From Mastigias papua (taxonomy: Eukaryota > Cnidaria > Scyphozoa > Rhizostomeae > Mastigiidae), in contig OZ025283.1 in assembly GCA_964019165.1 (NCBI GenBank), positions 4,723,001 through 4,787,000 on the forward strand: a stretch of 64,000 bases of DNA. Direction: 5' to 3'. Positions within the stretch are counted from its first letter, which is position 1; every line of letters begins with the position of its first letter. The notes beneath the pieces are model-generated. The model was not told where the DNA came from. It saw nothing but the letters and a program-made list of their open reading frames with translations, and did not search any database. The translations under genes were made by a program, and so were the position numbers. Shown here one piece after another: positions 26,090 to 39,802 of this stretch.

Positions 26090-29000
26090 GCGTTAGTATT
26101 TGTTTTTACACTAAATAGAGCCTTATAGTGCTTTACATGTAGCAAACCTGACTATACTATGTAAGTGCTACATTTGAATTTAAGTACGTGTTGCATAGGT
26201 CCAAAACGTAATCTAAACACATCTGTGCTGTGACTCGAGCATTTCTAATATCGTGTCACCATTAGATCAGTATTCATTCCTGTATTGTCAGTGTATCCAC
26301 ACATATGCAGTTTAGGCCCATTACAAGCTATAACAACATACATGTACATATACTGTTGTATGTTTGACAGTGCATGGAAGTGCATCAATCTCAGCCACCA
26401 AACCACTTTAACATCTACAGTTACACTGATACGAGTAGTTTAGGCAATGTGTCGTATTGAAATGAGCGTTAGTATTTGTTTTTACACTAAATAGAGCCTT
26501 ATAGTGCTTTACATGTAGCAAACCTGACTATACTATGTAAGTGCTACATTTGAATTTAAGTACGTGTTGCATAGTTCCAAAACGTAATCTAAACACATCT
26601 GTGCTGTGACTCGAGCATTTCTAATATCGTGTCACCATTAGATCAGTATTCATTCCTGTATTGTCAGTGTATCCACACATATGCAGTTTAGGCCCATTAC
26701 AAGCTATAACAACATACATGTGCATATACTGTTGTATGTTTGACAGTGAATGGAAGTGCATCAATCTCAGCCACCAAACCACTTTAACATCTACAGTTAC
26801 ACTGATACGAGTAGTTTAGGCAATGTTTCGTATTGAAATGAGCGTTAGTATTTGTTTTTACACTAAATAGAGCGTTATAATGCTTTACATGTAGCAAACC
26901 TGACTATACTATGTAAGTGCTACATTTGAATTTAAGTACGTGTTGCATAGTTCCAAAACGTAATCTAAACACATCTGTGCTGTGACTCGAGCATTTCTAA
27001 TATCGTGTCACCAGTAGATCAGTATTCATTCCTGTATTGTCAGTGTATCCACACATATGCAGTTTAGGCCCATTACAAGCAATAACAACATACATGTGCA
27101 TATACTGTTGTATGTTTGACATTGAGTGGAAGTGCATCAATCTCAGCCACCAACCCACTTTAACATCTACAGTTACACTGATACGAGTAGTTTAGGCAAT
27201 GTTTCGTATTGAAATGAGCGTTAGTATTTGTTATTACACTAAATAGAGCGTTATAATGCTTTAAATGTAGCAAACCTGACTATACTATGTAAGTGCTACA
27301 TTTGAATTTAAGTACGTGTTGCATAGGTCCAAAACGTAATCTAAACACATCTGTGCTGTGACTCGAGCAGTTCTAATATCGTGTCACCATTAGATCAGTA
27401 TTCATTCCTGTAGTCTCAGTGTATCCACACATATGCAGTTTAGGCCCATTACAAGCAATAACAACATACATGTGCATATACTGTTGTATGTTTGACATTG
27501 AGTGGAAGTGCATCAATCTCAGCCAACAAACCACTTTAACATCTACAGTTACACTGATACGAGAAGTTTATGCAATGTTTCGTAGTGAAATGAGCGTTAG
27601 TATTTGTTTTTACACTAAATAGAGCCTTATAGTGCTTTACATGTAGCAAACCTGACTATACTATGTAAGTGCTACATTTGAATTTAAGTACGTGTTGCAT
27701 AGGTCCAAAACGTAATCTAAACACATCTGTGCTGTGACTCGAGCATTTCTAATATCGTGTCACCATTAGATCAGTATTCATTCCTGTATTGTCAGTGTAT
27801 CCACACATATGCAGTTTAGGCCCATTACAAGCTATAACAACATACATGTACATATACTGTTGTATGTTTGACAGTGCATGGAAGTGCATCAATCTCAGCC
27901 ACCAAACCACTTTAACATCTACAGTTACACTGATACGAGTAGTTTAGGCAATGTGTCGTATTGAAATGAGCGTTAGTATTTGTTTTTACACTAAATAGAG
28001 CCTTATAGTGCTTTACATGTAGCAAACCTGACTATACTATGTAAGTGCTACATTTGAATTTAAGTACGTGTTGCATAGTTCCAAAACGTAATCTAAACAC
28101 ATCTGTGCTGTGACTCGAGCATTTCTAATATCGTGTCACCATTAGATCAGTATTCATTCCTGTATTGTCAGTGTATCCACACATATGCAGTTTAGGCCCA
28201 TTACAAGCTATAACAACAAACATGTGCATATACTGTTTGTTGTATGTTTGACAGTGAATGGAAGTGCATCAATCTCAGCCACCAAACCACTTTAACATCT
28301 ACAGTTACACTGATACGAGTAGTTTAGGCAATGTTTCGTATTGAAATGAGCGTTAGTATTTGTTTTTACACTAAATAGAGCCTTATAGTGCTTTACATGT
28401 AGCAAACCTGACTATACTATGTAAGTGCTACATTTGAATTTAAGTACGTGTTGCATAGTTCCAAAACGTAATCTAAACACATCTGTGCTGTGACTCGAGC
28501 ATTTCTAATATCGTGTCACCAGTAGATCAGTATTCATTCCTGTATTGTCAGTGTATCCGCACATATGCAGTTTAGGCCCATTACAAGCAATAACAACATA
28601 CATGTGCATATACTGTTGTATGTTTGACATTGAGTGGAAGTGCATCAATCTCAGCCACCAACCCACTTTAACATCTACAGTTACACTGATACGAGTAGTT
28701 TAGGCAATGTTTCGTATTGAAATGAGCGTTAGTATTTGTTATTACACTAAATAGAGCGTTATAATGCTTTACATGTAGCAAACCTGACTATACTATGTAA
28801 GTGCTACATTTGAATTTAAGTACGTGTTGCATAGGTCCAAAACGTAATCTAAACACATCTGTGCTGTGACTCGAGCAGTTCTAATATCGTGTCACCATTA
28901 GATCAGTATTCATTCCTGTAGTCTCAGTGTATCCACACATATGCAGTTTAGGCCCATTACAAGCAATAACAACATAAATGTGCATATACTGTTGTATGTT

Positions 29001-29200
29001 TGACATTGAGTGGAAGTGCATCAATCTCAGCCAACAAACCACTTTAACATCTACAGTTACACTGATACGAGAAGTTTAGGCAATGTTTCGTAGTGAAATG
29101 AGCGTTAGTATTTGTTTTTACACTAAATAGAGCCTTATAGTGCTTTACATGTAGCAAACCTGACTATACTATGTAAGTGCTACATTTGAATTTAAGTACG
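26090..29200. repeat. Higher-order repeat, four-monomer unit, with a 4-bp length change
   Basis: 26,090 to about 27,690 recurs at about 27,594-29,200 with around eight differences noticed. The offset is 1,504 bp in the first part (CATGTACATATAC near 26,342 and 27,846) and 1,508 bp after the TGTT duplication near 28,235 (GTAGTCTCAG near 27,411 and 28,919; CCAGTAGATC near 27,011 and 28,519). Confidence 0.8.
28233..28242. other. Four-base tandem duplication (TGTT) inside a monomer
   Basis: Other monomers read TACTGTTGTATG; here it reads TACTGTTTGTTGTATG, that is TGTT TGTT GTATG. It is the largest of the six length changes in the array and shifts the register of all later monomers by +4. It lies in the right arm region of the AACATACA/TGTATGTT dyad and lengthens the loop. 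Confidence 0.9.
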
Positions 29201-30843
29201 TGTTGCATAGTTCCAAAACGTAATCTAAACACATCTGTGCTGTGACTCGAGCATTTCTAATATCGTGTCACCAGTAGATCAGTATTCATTCCTGTATTGT
29301 CAGTGTATCCACACATATGCAGTTTAGGCCCATTACAAGCAATAACAACATACATGTGCATATACTGTTGTATGTTTGACAGTGCATGGAAGTGCATCAA
29401 TCTCAGCCACCAAACCACTTTAACATCTACAGTTACACTGATACGAGTAGTTTAGGCAATGTTTCGTATTGAAATGAGCGTTAGTATTTGTTATTACACT
29501 AAATAGAGCGTTATAATGCTTTACATGTAGCAAACCTGACTATACTATGTAAGTGCTACATTTGAATTTAAGTACGTGTTGCATAGTTCCAAAACGTAAT
29601 CTAAACACATCTGTGCTGTGACTCGAGCATTTCTAATATCGTGTCACCATTAGATCAGTATTCATTCCTGTATTGTCAGTGTATCCACACATATGCAGTT
29701 TAGGCCCATTACAAGCAATAACAACATACATGTGCATATACTGTTGTATGTTTGACATTGAGTGGAAGTGCATCAATCTCAGCCACCAACCCACTTTAAC
29801 ATCTACAGTTACACTGATACGAGTAGTTTAGGCAATGTTTCGTATTGAAATGAGCGTTAGTATTTGTTATTACACTAAATAGAGCGTTATAATGCTTTAC
29901 ATGTAGCAAACCTGACTATACTATGTAAGTGCTACATTTGAATTTAAGTACGTGTTGCATAGGTCCAAAACGTAATCTAAACACATCTGTGCTGTGACTC
30001 GAGCAGTTCTAATATCGTGTCACCATTAGATCAGTATTCATTCCTGTAGTCTCAGTGTATCCACACATATGCAGTTTAGGCCCATTACAAGCAATAACAA
30101 CATAAATGTGCATATACTGTTGTATGTTTGACATTGAGTGGAAGTGCATCAATCTCAGCCAACAAACCACTTTAACATCTACAGTTACACTGATACGAGA
30201 AGTTTAGGCAATGTTTCGTAGTGAAATGAGCGTTAGTATTTGTTTTTACACTAAATAGAGCCTTATAGTGCTTTACATGTAGCAAACCTGACTATACTAT
30301 GTAAGTGCTACATTTGAATTTAAGTACGTGTTGCATAGTTCCAAAACGTAATCTAAACACATCTGTGCTGTGACTCGAGCATTTCTAATATCGTGTCACC
30401 AGTAGATCAGTATTCATTCCTGTATTGTCAGTGTATCCACACATATGCAGTTTAGGCCCATTACAAGCAATAACAACATACATGTGCATATACTGTTGTA
30501 TGTTTGACAGTGCATGGAAGTGCATCAATCTCAGCCACCAAACCACTTTAACATCTACAGTTACACTGATACGAGTAGTTTAGGCAATGTTTCGTATTGA
30601 AATGAGCGTTAGTATTTGTTATTACACTAAATAGAGCGTTATAATGCTTTACATGTAGCAAACCTGACTATACTATGTAAGTGCTACATTTGAATTTAAG
30701 TACGTGTTGCATAGTTCCAAAACGTAATCTAAACACATCTGTGCTGTGACTCGAGCATTTCTAATATCGTGTCACCATTAGATCAGTATTCATTCCTGTA
30801 TTGTCAGTGTATCCACACATATGCAGTTTAGGCCCATTACAAG
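28523..30843. repeat. Higher-order repeat, three-monomer (1,128-bp) unit
   Basis: 28,523-29,715 recurs at 29,651-30,843 with one difference noticed (ATCCGCAC near 28,557 versus ATCCACAC). Shared markers are GAGCAGTTC, GTAGTCTCAG, CATAAATGTGC, GAGAAGTTTAGG, CCAGTAGATC and GACAGTGCATGG. Confidence 0.85.
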
Positions 30844-31609
30844 CTATAACAACATACATGTGCATATACTGTTGTATGTTTGACATTGAGTGGAAGTGCA
30901 TCAATCTCAGCCACCAAACCACTTTAACATCTACAGTTACACTGATACGAGTAGTTTAGGCAATGTTTCGTATTGAAATGAGCGTTAGTATTTGTTTTTA
31001 CACTAAATAGAGCCTTATAGTGCTTTACATGTAGCAAACCTGACTGTACTATGTAAGTGCTACATTTGAATTTAAGTACGTGTTGCATAGGTCCAAAACG
31101 TAATCTAAACACATCTGTGCTGTGACTCGAGCATTTCTAATATCGTGTCACCATTAGATCAGTATTCATTCCTGTATTGTCAGTGTATCCACACATATGC
31201 AGTTTAGGCCCATTACAAGCTATAACAACATACATGTGCATATACTGTTGTATGTTTGACAGTGAATGGAAGTGCATCAATCTCAGCCACCAAACCACTT
31301 TACCATCTACAGTTACACTGATACGAGTAGTTTAGGCAATGTTTCGTATTGAAATGAGCGTTAGTATTTGTTTTTACACTAAATAGAGCCTTATAGTGCT
31401 GTACATGTAGCAAACCTGACTATACTATGTAAGTGCTACATTTGAATTTAAGTACGTGTTGCATAGTTCCAAAACGTAATCTAAACACATCTGTGCTGTG
31501 ACTCGAGCATTTCTAATATCGTGTCACCATTAGATCAGTATTCATTCCTGTAGTCTCAGTGTATCCACACATATGCAGTTTAGGCCAATTACAAGCAATA
31601 ACAACATAC

Positions 31610-34600
31610 ATGTGCATATACTGTTGTATGTTTGACATTGAGTGGAAGTGCATCAATCTCAGCCAACAAACCACTTTAACATCTACAGTTACACTGATAC
31701 GAGAAGTTTAGGCAATGTTTCGTAGTGAAATGAGCGTTAGTATTTGTTTTTACACTAAATAGAGCCTTATAGTGCTTTACATGTAGCAAACCTGACTATA
31801 CTATGTAAGTGCTACATTTGAATTTAAGTACGTGTTGCAAAGTTCCAGAACGTAATCTAAGCACATCTGTGCTGTGAATCGAGCATTTCTAATATCGTGT
31901 CACCATTAGATCTGTATTCATTCCTGTACTGTCAGTGTATGCACACATATGCAGTTTAGGCCCATTACAAGCAATAACAACATACATGTGCATATACTGT
32001 TGTATGTTTGACATTGAGTGGAAGTGCATCAATCTCAGCCACCAAACCACTTTAACATCTACAGTTACACTGATACGAGTAGTTTAGGCAATGTGTCGTA
32101 TTGAAATGAGCGTTAGTATTTGTTTTTACACTAAATAGAGCCTTATAGTGCTTTACATGTAGCAAACCTGACTATACTATGTAAGTGCTACATTTGAATT
32201 TAAGTACGTGTTGCATAGGTCCAAAACGTAATCTAAACACATCTGTGCTGTGACTCGAGCATTTCTAATATCGTGTCACCATTAGATCAGTATTCATTCC
32301 TGTATTGTCAGTGTATCCACACATATGCAGTTTAGGCCCATTACAAGCTATAACAACATACATGTGCATATACTGTTGTATGTTTGACAGTGAATGGAAG
32401 TGCATCAATCTCAGCCACCAAACCACTTTAACATCTACAGTTACACTGATACGAGTAGTTTAGGCAATGTTTCGTATTGAAATGAGCGTTAGTATTTGTT
32501 TTTACACTAAATAGAGCCTTATAGTGCTGTACATGTAGCAAACCTGACTATACTATGTAAGTGCTACATTTTAATTTAAGTACGTGTTGCATAGTTCCAA
32601 AACGTAATCTAAACACATCTGTGCTGTGACTCGAGCATTTCTAATATCGTGTCACCAGTAGATCAGTATTCATTCCTGTATTGTCAGTGTATCCACACAT
32701 ATGCAGTTTAGGCCCATTACAAGCTATAACAACATACATGTGCATATACTGTTGTATGTTTGACATTGAATGGAAGTGCATCAATCTCAGCCACCAACCC
32801 ACTTTAACATCTACAGTTACACTGATACAAGTAGTTTAGGCAATGTTTCGTATTGAAATGAGCGTTAGTATTTGTTTTTACACTAAATAGAGCCTTATAG
32901 TGCTTTACATGTAGCAAACCTGACTATACTATGTAAGTGCTACATTTGAATTTAAGTACGTGTTGCATAGTTCCAAAACGTAATCTAAACACATCTGTGC
33001 TGTGACTCGAGCATTTCTAATATCGTGTCACCATTAGATCAGTATTCATTCCTGTATTCTCAGTGTATCCACACATATGCAGTTTAGGCCCATTACAAGC
33101 AATAACAACATACATGTGCATATACTGTTGTATGTTTGACATTGAGTGGAAGTGCATCAATCTCAGCCAACAAACCACTTTAACATCTACAGTTACACTG
33201 ATACGAGAAGTTTAGGCAATGTGTCGTATTGAAATGAGCGTTAGTATTTGTTTTTACACTAAATAGAGCCTTATAGTGCTTTACATGTAGCAAACCTGAC
33301 TATACTATGTAAGTGCTACATTTGAATTTAAGTACGTGTTGCATAGTTCCAAAACGTAATCTAAACACATATCTGTGCTGTGACTCGAGCATTTCTAATA
33401 TCGTGTCACCATTAGATCAGTATTCATTCCTGTATTGTCAGTGTATCCACACATATGCAGTTTAGGCCCATTACAAGCAATGACACCATACATGTGCATA
33501 TACTGTTGTATGTTTGACATTGAGTGGAAGTGCATCAATCTCAGCCAACAAACCACTTTAACATCTACAGTTACACTGATACGAGAAGTTTAGGCAATGT
33601 TTCGTAGTGAAATGAGCGTTAGTATTTGTTTTTACACTAAATAGAGCCTTATAGTGCTTTACATGTAGCAAACCTGACTATACTATGTAAGTGCTACATT
33701 TGAATTTAAGTACGTGTTGCAAAGTTCCAGAACGTAATCTAAGCACATCTGTGCTGTGAATCGAGCATTTCTAATATCGTGTCACCATTAGATCTGTATT
33801 CATTCCTGTACTGTCAGTGTATGCACACATATGCAGTTTAGGCCCATTACAAGCAATAACAACATACATGTGCATATACTGTTGTATGTTTGACATTGAG
33901 TGGAAGTGCATCAATCTCAGCCACCAAACCACTTTAACATCTACAGTTACACTGATACGAGTAGTTTAGGCAATGTGTCGTATTGAAATGAGCGTTAGTA
34001 TTTGTTTTTACACTAAATAGAGCCTTATAGTGCTTTACATGTAGCAAACCTGACTATACTATGTAAGTGCTACATTTGAATTTAAGTACGTGTTGCATAG
34101 GTCCAAAACGTAATCTAAACACATCTGTGCTGTGACTCGAGCATTTCTAATATCGTGTCACCATTAGATCAGTATTCATTCCTGTATTGTCAGTGTATCC
34201 ACACATATGCAGTTTAGGCCCATTACAAGCTATAACAACATACATGTGCATATACTGTTGTATGTTTGACAGTGAATGGAAGTGCATCAATCTCAGCCAC
34301 CAAACCACTTTAACATCTACAGTTACACTGATACGAGTAGTTTAGGCAATGTTTCGTATTGAAATGAGCGTTAGTATTTGTTTTTACACTAAATAGAGCC
34401 TTATAGTGCTGTACATGTAGCAAACCTGACTATACTATGTAAGTGCTACATTTTAATTTAAGTACGTGTTGCATAGTTCCAAAACGTAATCTAAACACAT
34501 CTGTGCTGTGACTCGAGCATTTCTAATATCGTGTCACCAGTAGATCAGTATTCATTCCTGTATTGTCAGTGTATCCACACATATGCAGTTTAGGCCCATT

Positions 34601-34650
34601 ACAAGCTATAACAACATACATGTGCATATACTGTTGTATGTTTGACATTG
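31610..34650. repeat. Higher-order repeat, five-monomer unit, second copy partial
   Basis: 31,610 to about 32,769 recurs at 33,492 to about 34,651, offset 1,882 bp (five monomers plus the AT duplication near 33,370). Shared markers are GCAAAGTTCCAG, CTAAGCACATC, GCTGTACATGTAGC (32,528 and 34,410) and ACATTTTAATTTAAG. The match ends at TGACATTGAATGG versus TGACATTGAGTGG. Confidence 0.83.
33367..33374. other. Two-base tandem duplication (AT) inside a monomer
   Basis: Other monomers read AACACATCTGTG; here it reads AACACATATCTGTG. This adds 2 to the phase of all later monomers, so the +6 register shift seen from about 35.5 to 44.7 kb is fully explained together with the TGTT duplication. Confidence 0.9.
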
Positions 34651-36730
34651 AGTGGAAGTGCATCAATCTCAGCCACCAAACCACTTTAACATCTACAGTT
34701 ACACTGATACGAGTAGTTTAGGCAATGTTTCGTATTGAAATGAGGGTTAGTATTTGTTTTTACACTAAATAGAGCGTTATAGTGCTTTACATGTAGCAAA
34801 CCTGACTATGCTATGTAAGTGCTACATTTGAATTTAAGTACGTGTTGCATAGTTCCAAAACGTAATCTAAACACATCTGTGCTGTGACTCGCGCATTTCT
34901 AATATCGTGTCACCATTAGATCTGTATTCATTCCTGTATACTCAGTGTATCCACTCATATGCAGTTTAGGCCCATTACAAGCAATAACAACATACATGTG
35001 CATATACTGTTGTATGTTTGACATTGAGTGGAAGTGCATCAATCTCAGCCACCAAGCCACTTTAACATCTACAGTTACACTGATACGAGTAGTTTAGGCA
35101 ATGTCTCGTATTGAAATGAGCGGTAGTATTTGTTTTTACACTAAATAGAGTCTTATAGTGCTTTAAATGTAGCAAACCTGACTATACTATGTAAGTGCTA
35201 CATTTGAATTTAAGTACGTGTTGCATAGTTCCAAAACGTAATCTAAGCACATTTATGCTGTGAATCGAGCATTCTTAATATGGTATCACCATTAGATCAG
35301 TATTCATTGCTGTATTGTCAGTGTATGCACACATATGCAGTTTAGGCAAATTACAAGCAATTACAACATACATGTGCATATACTGTTGTATGTTTGACAT
35401 TGAGTGGAAGTGCATCAATCTCAGCCACCAACCCACTTTAACATCTACAGATACACTGATACGAGTAGTTTAGGCAATGTTTCGTATTGAAATGAGCGTT
35501 AGTATTTGTTATTACACTTAATAGAGCGTTATAATGCTTTACATGTAGCAAACCTGACTATACTATCAAAGTGCTACATTTGAATTTAAGTACGTGTTGC
35601 ATAGTTCCAAAATGTAATCTAAACACATCTGTGCTGTGAATCGAGCATTTCCAATATCGTATCACCATTAGATCTGTATTCATTGCTGTATTGTCAGTGT
35701 ATGCACACATATGCAGTTTAGGCCCATTACAAGCTATAACAACATACATGTGCATATACTGTTGTATGTTTGACATTGAGTGGAAGTGCATCAATCTCAG
35801 CCACCAAACCACTTTAACATCTACAGTTACTCTGATACAAGTAGTTTAGGCAATGTGTCGTATTGAAATGAGCGTTAGTATTTGTGTTTACACTAAATAG
35901 AGCCTTATAGTGCTGTACATGTAGCAAACCTGACTATGCTATGTAAGTGCTACATTTGAATTTAAGTACGTGTTGCACAGTTCCAAAATGTAATCTAAAC
36001 ACATCTGTGCTGTGACTCGAGCAATTCCAATATCGTGTCACCATTAGATCAGTATTCATTCCTGTATTCTCAGTGTATCCACACATATGCAGTTTAGGCC
36101 CATTACAAGCTATAACAACATACATGTGCATATACTGTTGTATGTTTGACATTGAGTGGAAGTGCATCAATCTCAGCCACCAAACCACTTTAACATCTAC
36201 AGTTACACTGATACGAGTAGTGTAGGCAATGTCTCGTATTGAAATGAGCGTTAGTATTTGTGTTTACACTAAATAGAGTCTTATAGTGCTTTAAATGTAG
36301 CAAACCTGATTATACTATGTAAGTTCTAAATTTGAATTTAAGTACGTGTTGCATAGGTCCAAAACGTAATCTAAACACATCTGTGCTGTGACTCGAGCAT
36401 TTCTAATATCGTGTCACCATTAGATCAGTATTCATTCCTGTATTGTCAGTGTATCCACACATATGCAGTTTAGGCCCATTACAAGCTATAACAACATACA
36501 TGTGCATATACTGTTGTATGTTTGACATTGAGTGGAAGTGCATCAATCTCAGCCACCAAACCACTTTAACATCTACAGTTACACTGATACGAGTAGTTTA
36601 GGCAATGTTTCGTATTGAAATGAGGGTTAGTATTTGTTTTTACACTAAATAGAGCCTTATAGTGCTTTACATGTAGCAAACCTGACTATGCTATGTAAGT
36701 GCTACATTTGAATTTAAGTACGTGTTGCAT

Positions 36731-39700
36731 AGTTCCAAAACGTAATCTAAACACATCTGTGCTGTGACTCGAGCATTTCCAATATCGTGTCACCATTAGA
36801 TCAGTATTCATTGCTGTATTCTCAGTGTATCCACACATATGCAGTTTAGGCCCATTTCAAGCTATAACAACATACATGTGCATATACTGTTGTATGTTTG
36901 ACATTGAGTGGAAGTGCATCAATCTCAGCCACCAAACCACTTTAACATCTACAGTTACACTGATACGAGTAGTTTAGGCAATGTTTCGTATTGAAATGAG
37001 GGTTAGTATTTGTTTTTACACTAAATGGAGCCTTATAGTGCTTTACATGTAGCAAACCTGACTATGCTATGTAAGTGCTACATTTGAATTTAAGTACGTG
37101 TTGCATAGTTCCAAAACGTAATCTAAACACATCTGTGCTGTGACTCGAGCATTTCTAATATCGTGTCACCATTAGATCAGTATTCATTCCTGTATTGTCA
37201 GTGTATCCACACATATGCAGTTTAGGCCCATTACAAGCAATAACAACATACATGTGCATATACTGTTGTATGTTTGACATTGAGTGGAAGTGCATCAATC
37301 TCAGCCAACAAACCACTTTAACATCTACAGTTACACTGATACGAGAAGGTTAGGCAATGTTTCGTAGTGAAATGAGCGTTAGTATTTGTTTTTACACTAA
37401 ATAGAGCCTTATAGTGCTTTACATGTAGCAAACCTGACTATACTATGTAAGTGCTACATTTGAATTTAAGTACGTGTTGCATAGTTCCAAAACGTAATCT
37501 AAACACATCTGTGCTGTGACTCGAGCATTTCTAATATCGTGTCACCATTAGATCAGTATTCATTCCTGTATTGTCAGTGTATCCACACATATGCAGTTTA
37601 GGCCCATTACAAGCAATAACAACATACATGTGCATATACTGTTGTATGTTTGACATTGAGTGGAAGTGCATCAATCTCAGCCACCAAACCACTTTAACAT
37701 CTACAGTTACTCTGATACAAGTAGTTTAGGCAATGTGTCGTATTGAAATGAGCGTTAGTATTTGTGTTTACACTAAATAGAGCCTTATAGTGCTTTACAT
37801 GTAGCAAACCTGACTATACTATGTAAGTGCTACATTTGAATTTAAGTACGTGTTGCACAGTTCCAAAACGTAATCTAAACACATCTGTGCTGTGACTCGA
37901 GCATTTCCAATATCGTGTCACCATTAGATCAGTATTCATTGCTGTATTCTCAGTGTATCCACACATATGCAGTTTAGGCCCATTTCAAGCTGTAACAACA
38001 TACATGTGCATATACTGTTGTATGTTTGACATTGAGTGGAAGTGCATCAATCTCAGCCACCAAACCACTTTAACATCTACAGTTACACTGATACGAGTAG
38101 TGTAGGCAATGTCTCGTATTGAAATGAGCGTTAGTATTTGTGTTTACACTAAATAGAGTCTTATAGTGCTTTAAATGTAGCAAACCTGATTATACTATGT
38201 AAGTTCTAAATTTGAATTTAAGTACGTGTTGCATAGGTCCAAAACGTAATCTAAACACATCTGTGCTGTGACTCGAGCATTTCTAATATCGTGTCACCAT
38301 TAGATCAGTATTCATTCCTGTATTCTCAGTGTATCCACACATATGCAGTTTAGGCCCATTACAAGCAATAACAACATACATGTGCATATACTGTTGTATG
38401 TTTGACATTGAGTGGAAGTGCATCAATCTCAGCCACCAAACCACTTTAACATCTACAGTTACACTGATACGAGTAGTTTAGGCAATGTTTCGTATTGAAA
38501 TGAGGGTTAGTATTTGTTTTTACACTAAATAGAGCCTTATAGTGCTTTACATGTAGCAAACCTGACTATACTATGTAAGTGCTACATTTGAATTTAAGTA
38601 CGTGTTGCACAGTTCCAAAACGTAATCTAAACACATCTGTGCTGTGACTCGAGCATTTCCAATATCGTGTCACCATTAGATCAGTATTCATTGCTGTATT
38701 CTCAGTGTATCCACACATATGCAGTTTAGGCCCATTTCAAGCTATAACAACATACATGTGCATATACTGTTGTATGTTTGACATTGAGTGGAAGTGCATC
38801 AATCTCAGCCACCAAACCACTTTAACATCTACAGTTACACTGATACGAGTAGTTTAGGCAATGTTTCGTATTGAAATGAGGGTTAGTATTTGTTTTTACA
38901 CTAAATAGAGCCTTATAGTGCTGTACATGTAGCAAACCTGACTATGCTATGTAAGTGCTACATTTGAATTTAAGTACGTGTTGCATAGTTCCAAAACGTA
39001 ATCTAAACACATCTGTGCTGTGACTCGAGCATTTCTAATATCGTGTCACCATTAGATCAGTATTCATTCCTGTATTGTCAGTGTATCCACACATATGCAG
39101 TTTAGGCCCATTACAAGCAATAACAACATACATGTGCATATACTGTTGTATGTTTGACATTGAGTGGAAGTGCATCAATCTCAGCCAACAAACCACTTTA
39201 ACATCTACAGTTACACTGATACGAGAAGGTTAGGCAATGTTTCGTAGTGAAATGAGCGTTAGTATTTGTTTTTACACTAAATAGAGCCTTATAGTGCTTT
39301 ACATGTAGCAAACCTGACTATACTATGTAAGTGCTACATTTGAATTTAAGTACGTGTTGCATAGTTCCAAAACGTAATCTAAACACATCTGTGCTGTGAC
39401 TCGAGCATTTCTAATATCGTGTCACCATTAGATCAGTATTCATTCCTGTATTGTCAGTGTATCCACACATATGCAGTTTAGGCCCATTACAAGCAATAAC
39501 AACATACATGTGCATATACTGTTGTATGTTTGACATTGAGTGGAAGTGCATCAATCTCAGCCACCAAACCACTTTAACATCTACAGTTACTCTGATACAA
39601 GTAGTTTAGGCAATGTGTCGTATTGAAATGAGCGTTAGTATTTGTGTTTACACTAAATAGAGCCTTATAGTGCTTTACATGTAGCAAACCTGACTATACT

Positions 39701-39802
39701 ATGTAAGTGCTACATTTGAATTTAAGTACGTGTTGCACAGTTCCAAAACGTAATCTAAACACATCTGTGCTGTGACTCGAGCATTTCCAATATCGTGTCA
39801 CC
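36731..39802. repeat. Higher-order repeat, five-monomer (1,880-bp) unit
   Basis: 36,731-37,922 recurs at 38,611-39,802 (AGCCAACAAACC at 37,301 and 39,181; GAGAAGGTTAGG; GCACAGTTCC). Upstream, TGTAGGCAATGTCTCG near 36,221 and 38,101 shows the same 1,880-bp spacing. A difference at CTAAATGGAG (37,021) versus CTAAATAGAG was seen. It overlaps the start of the six-monomer unit. Confidence 0.82.
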
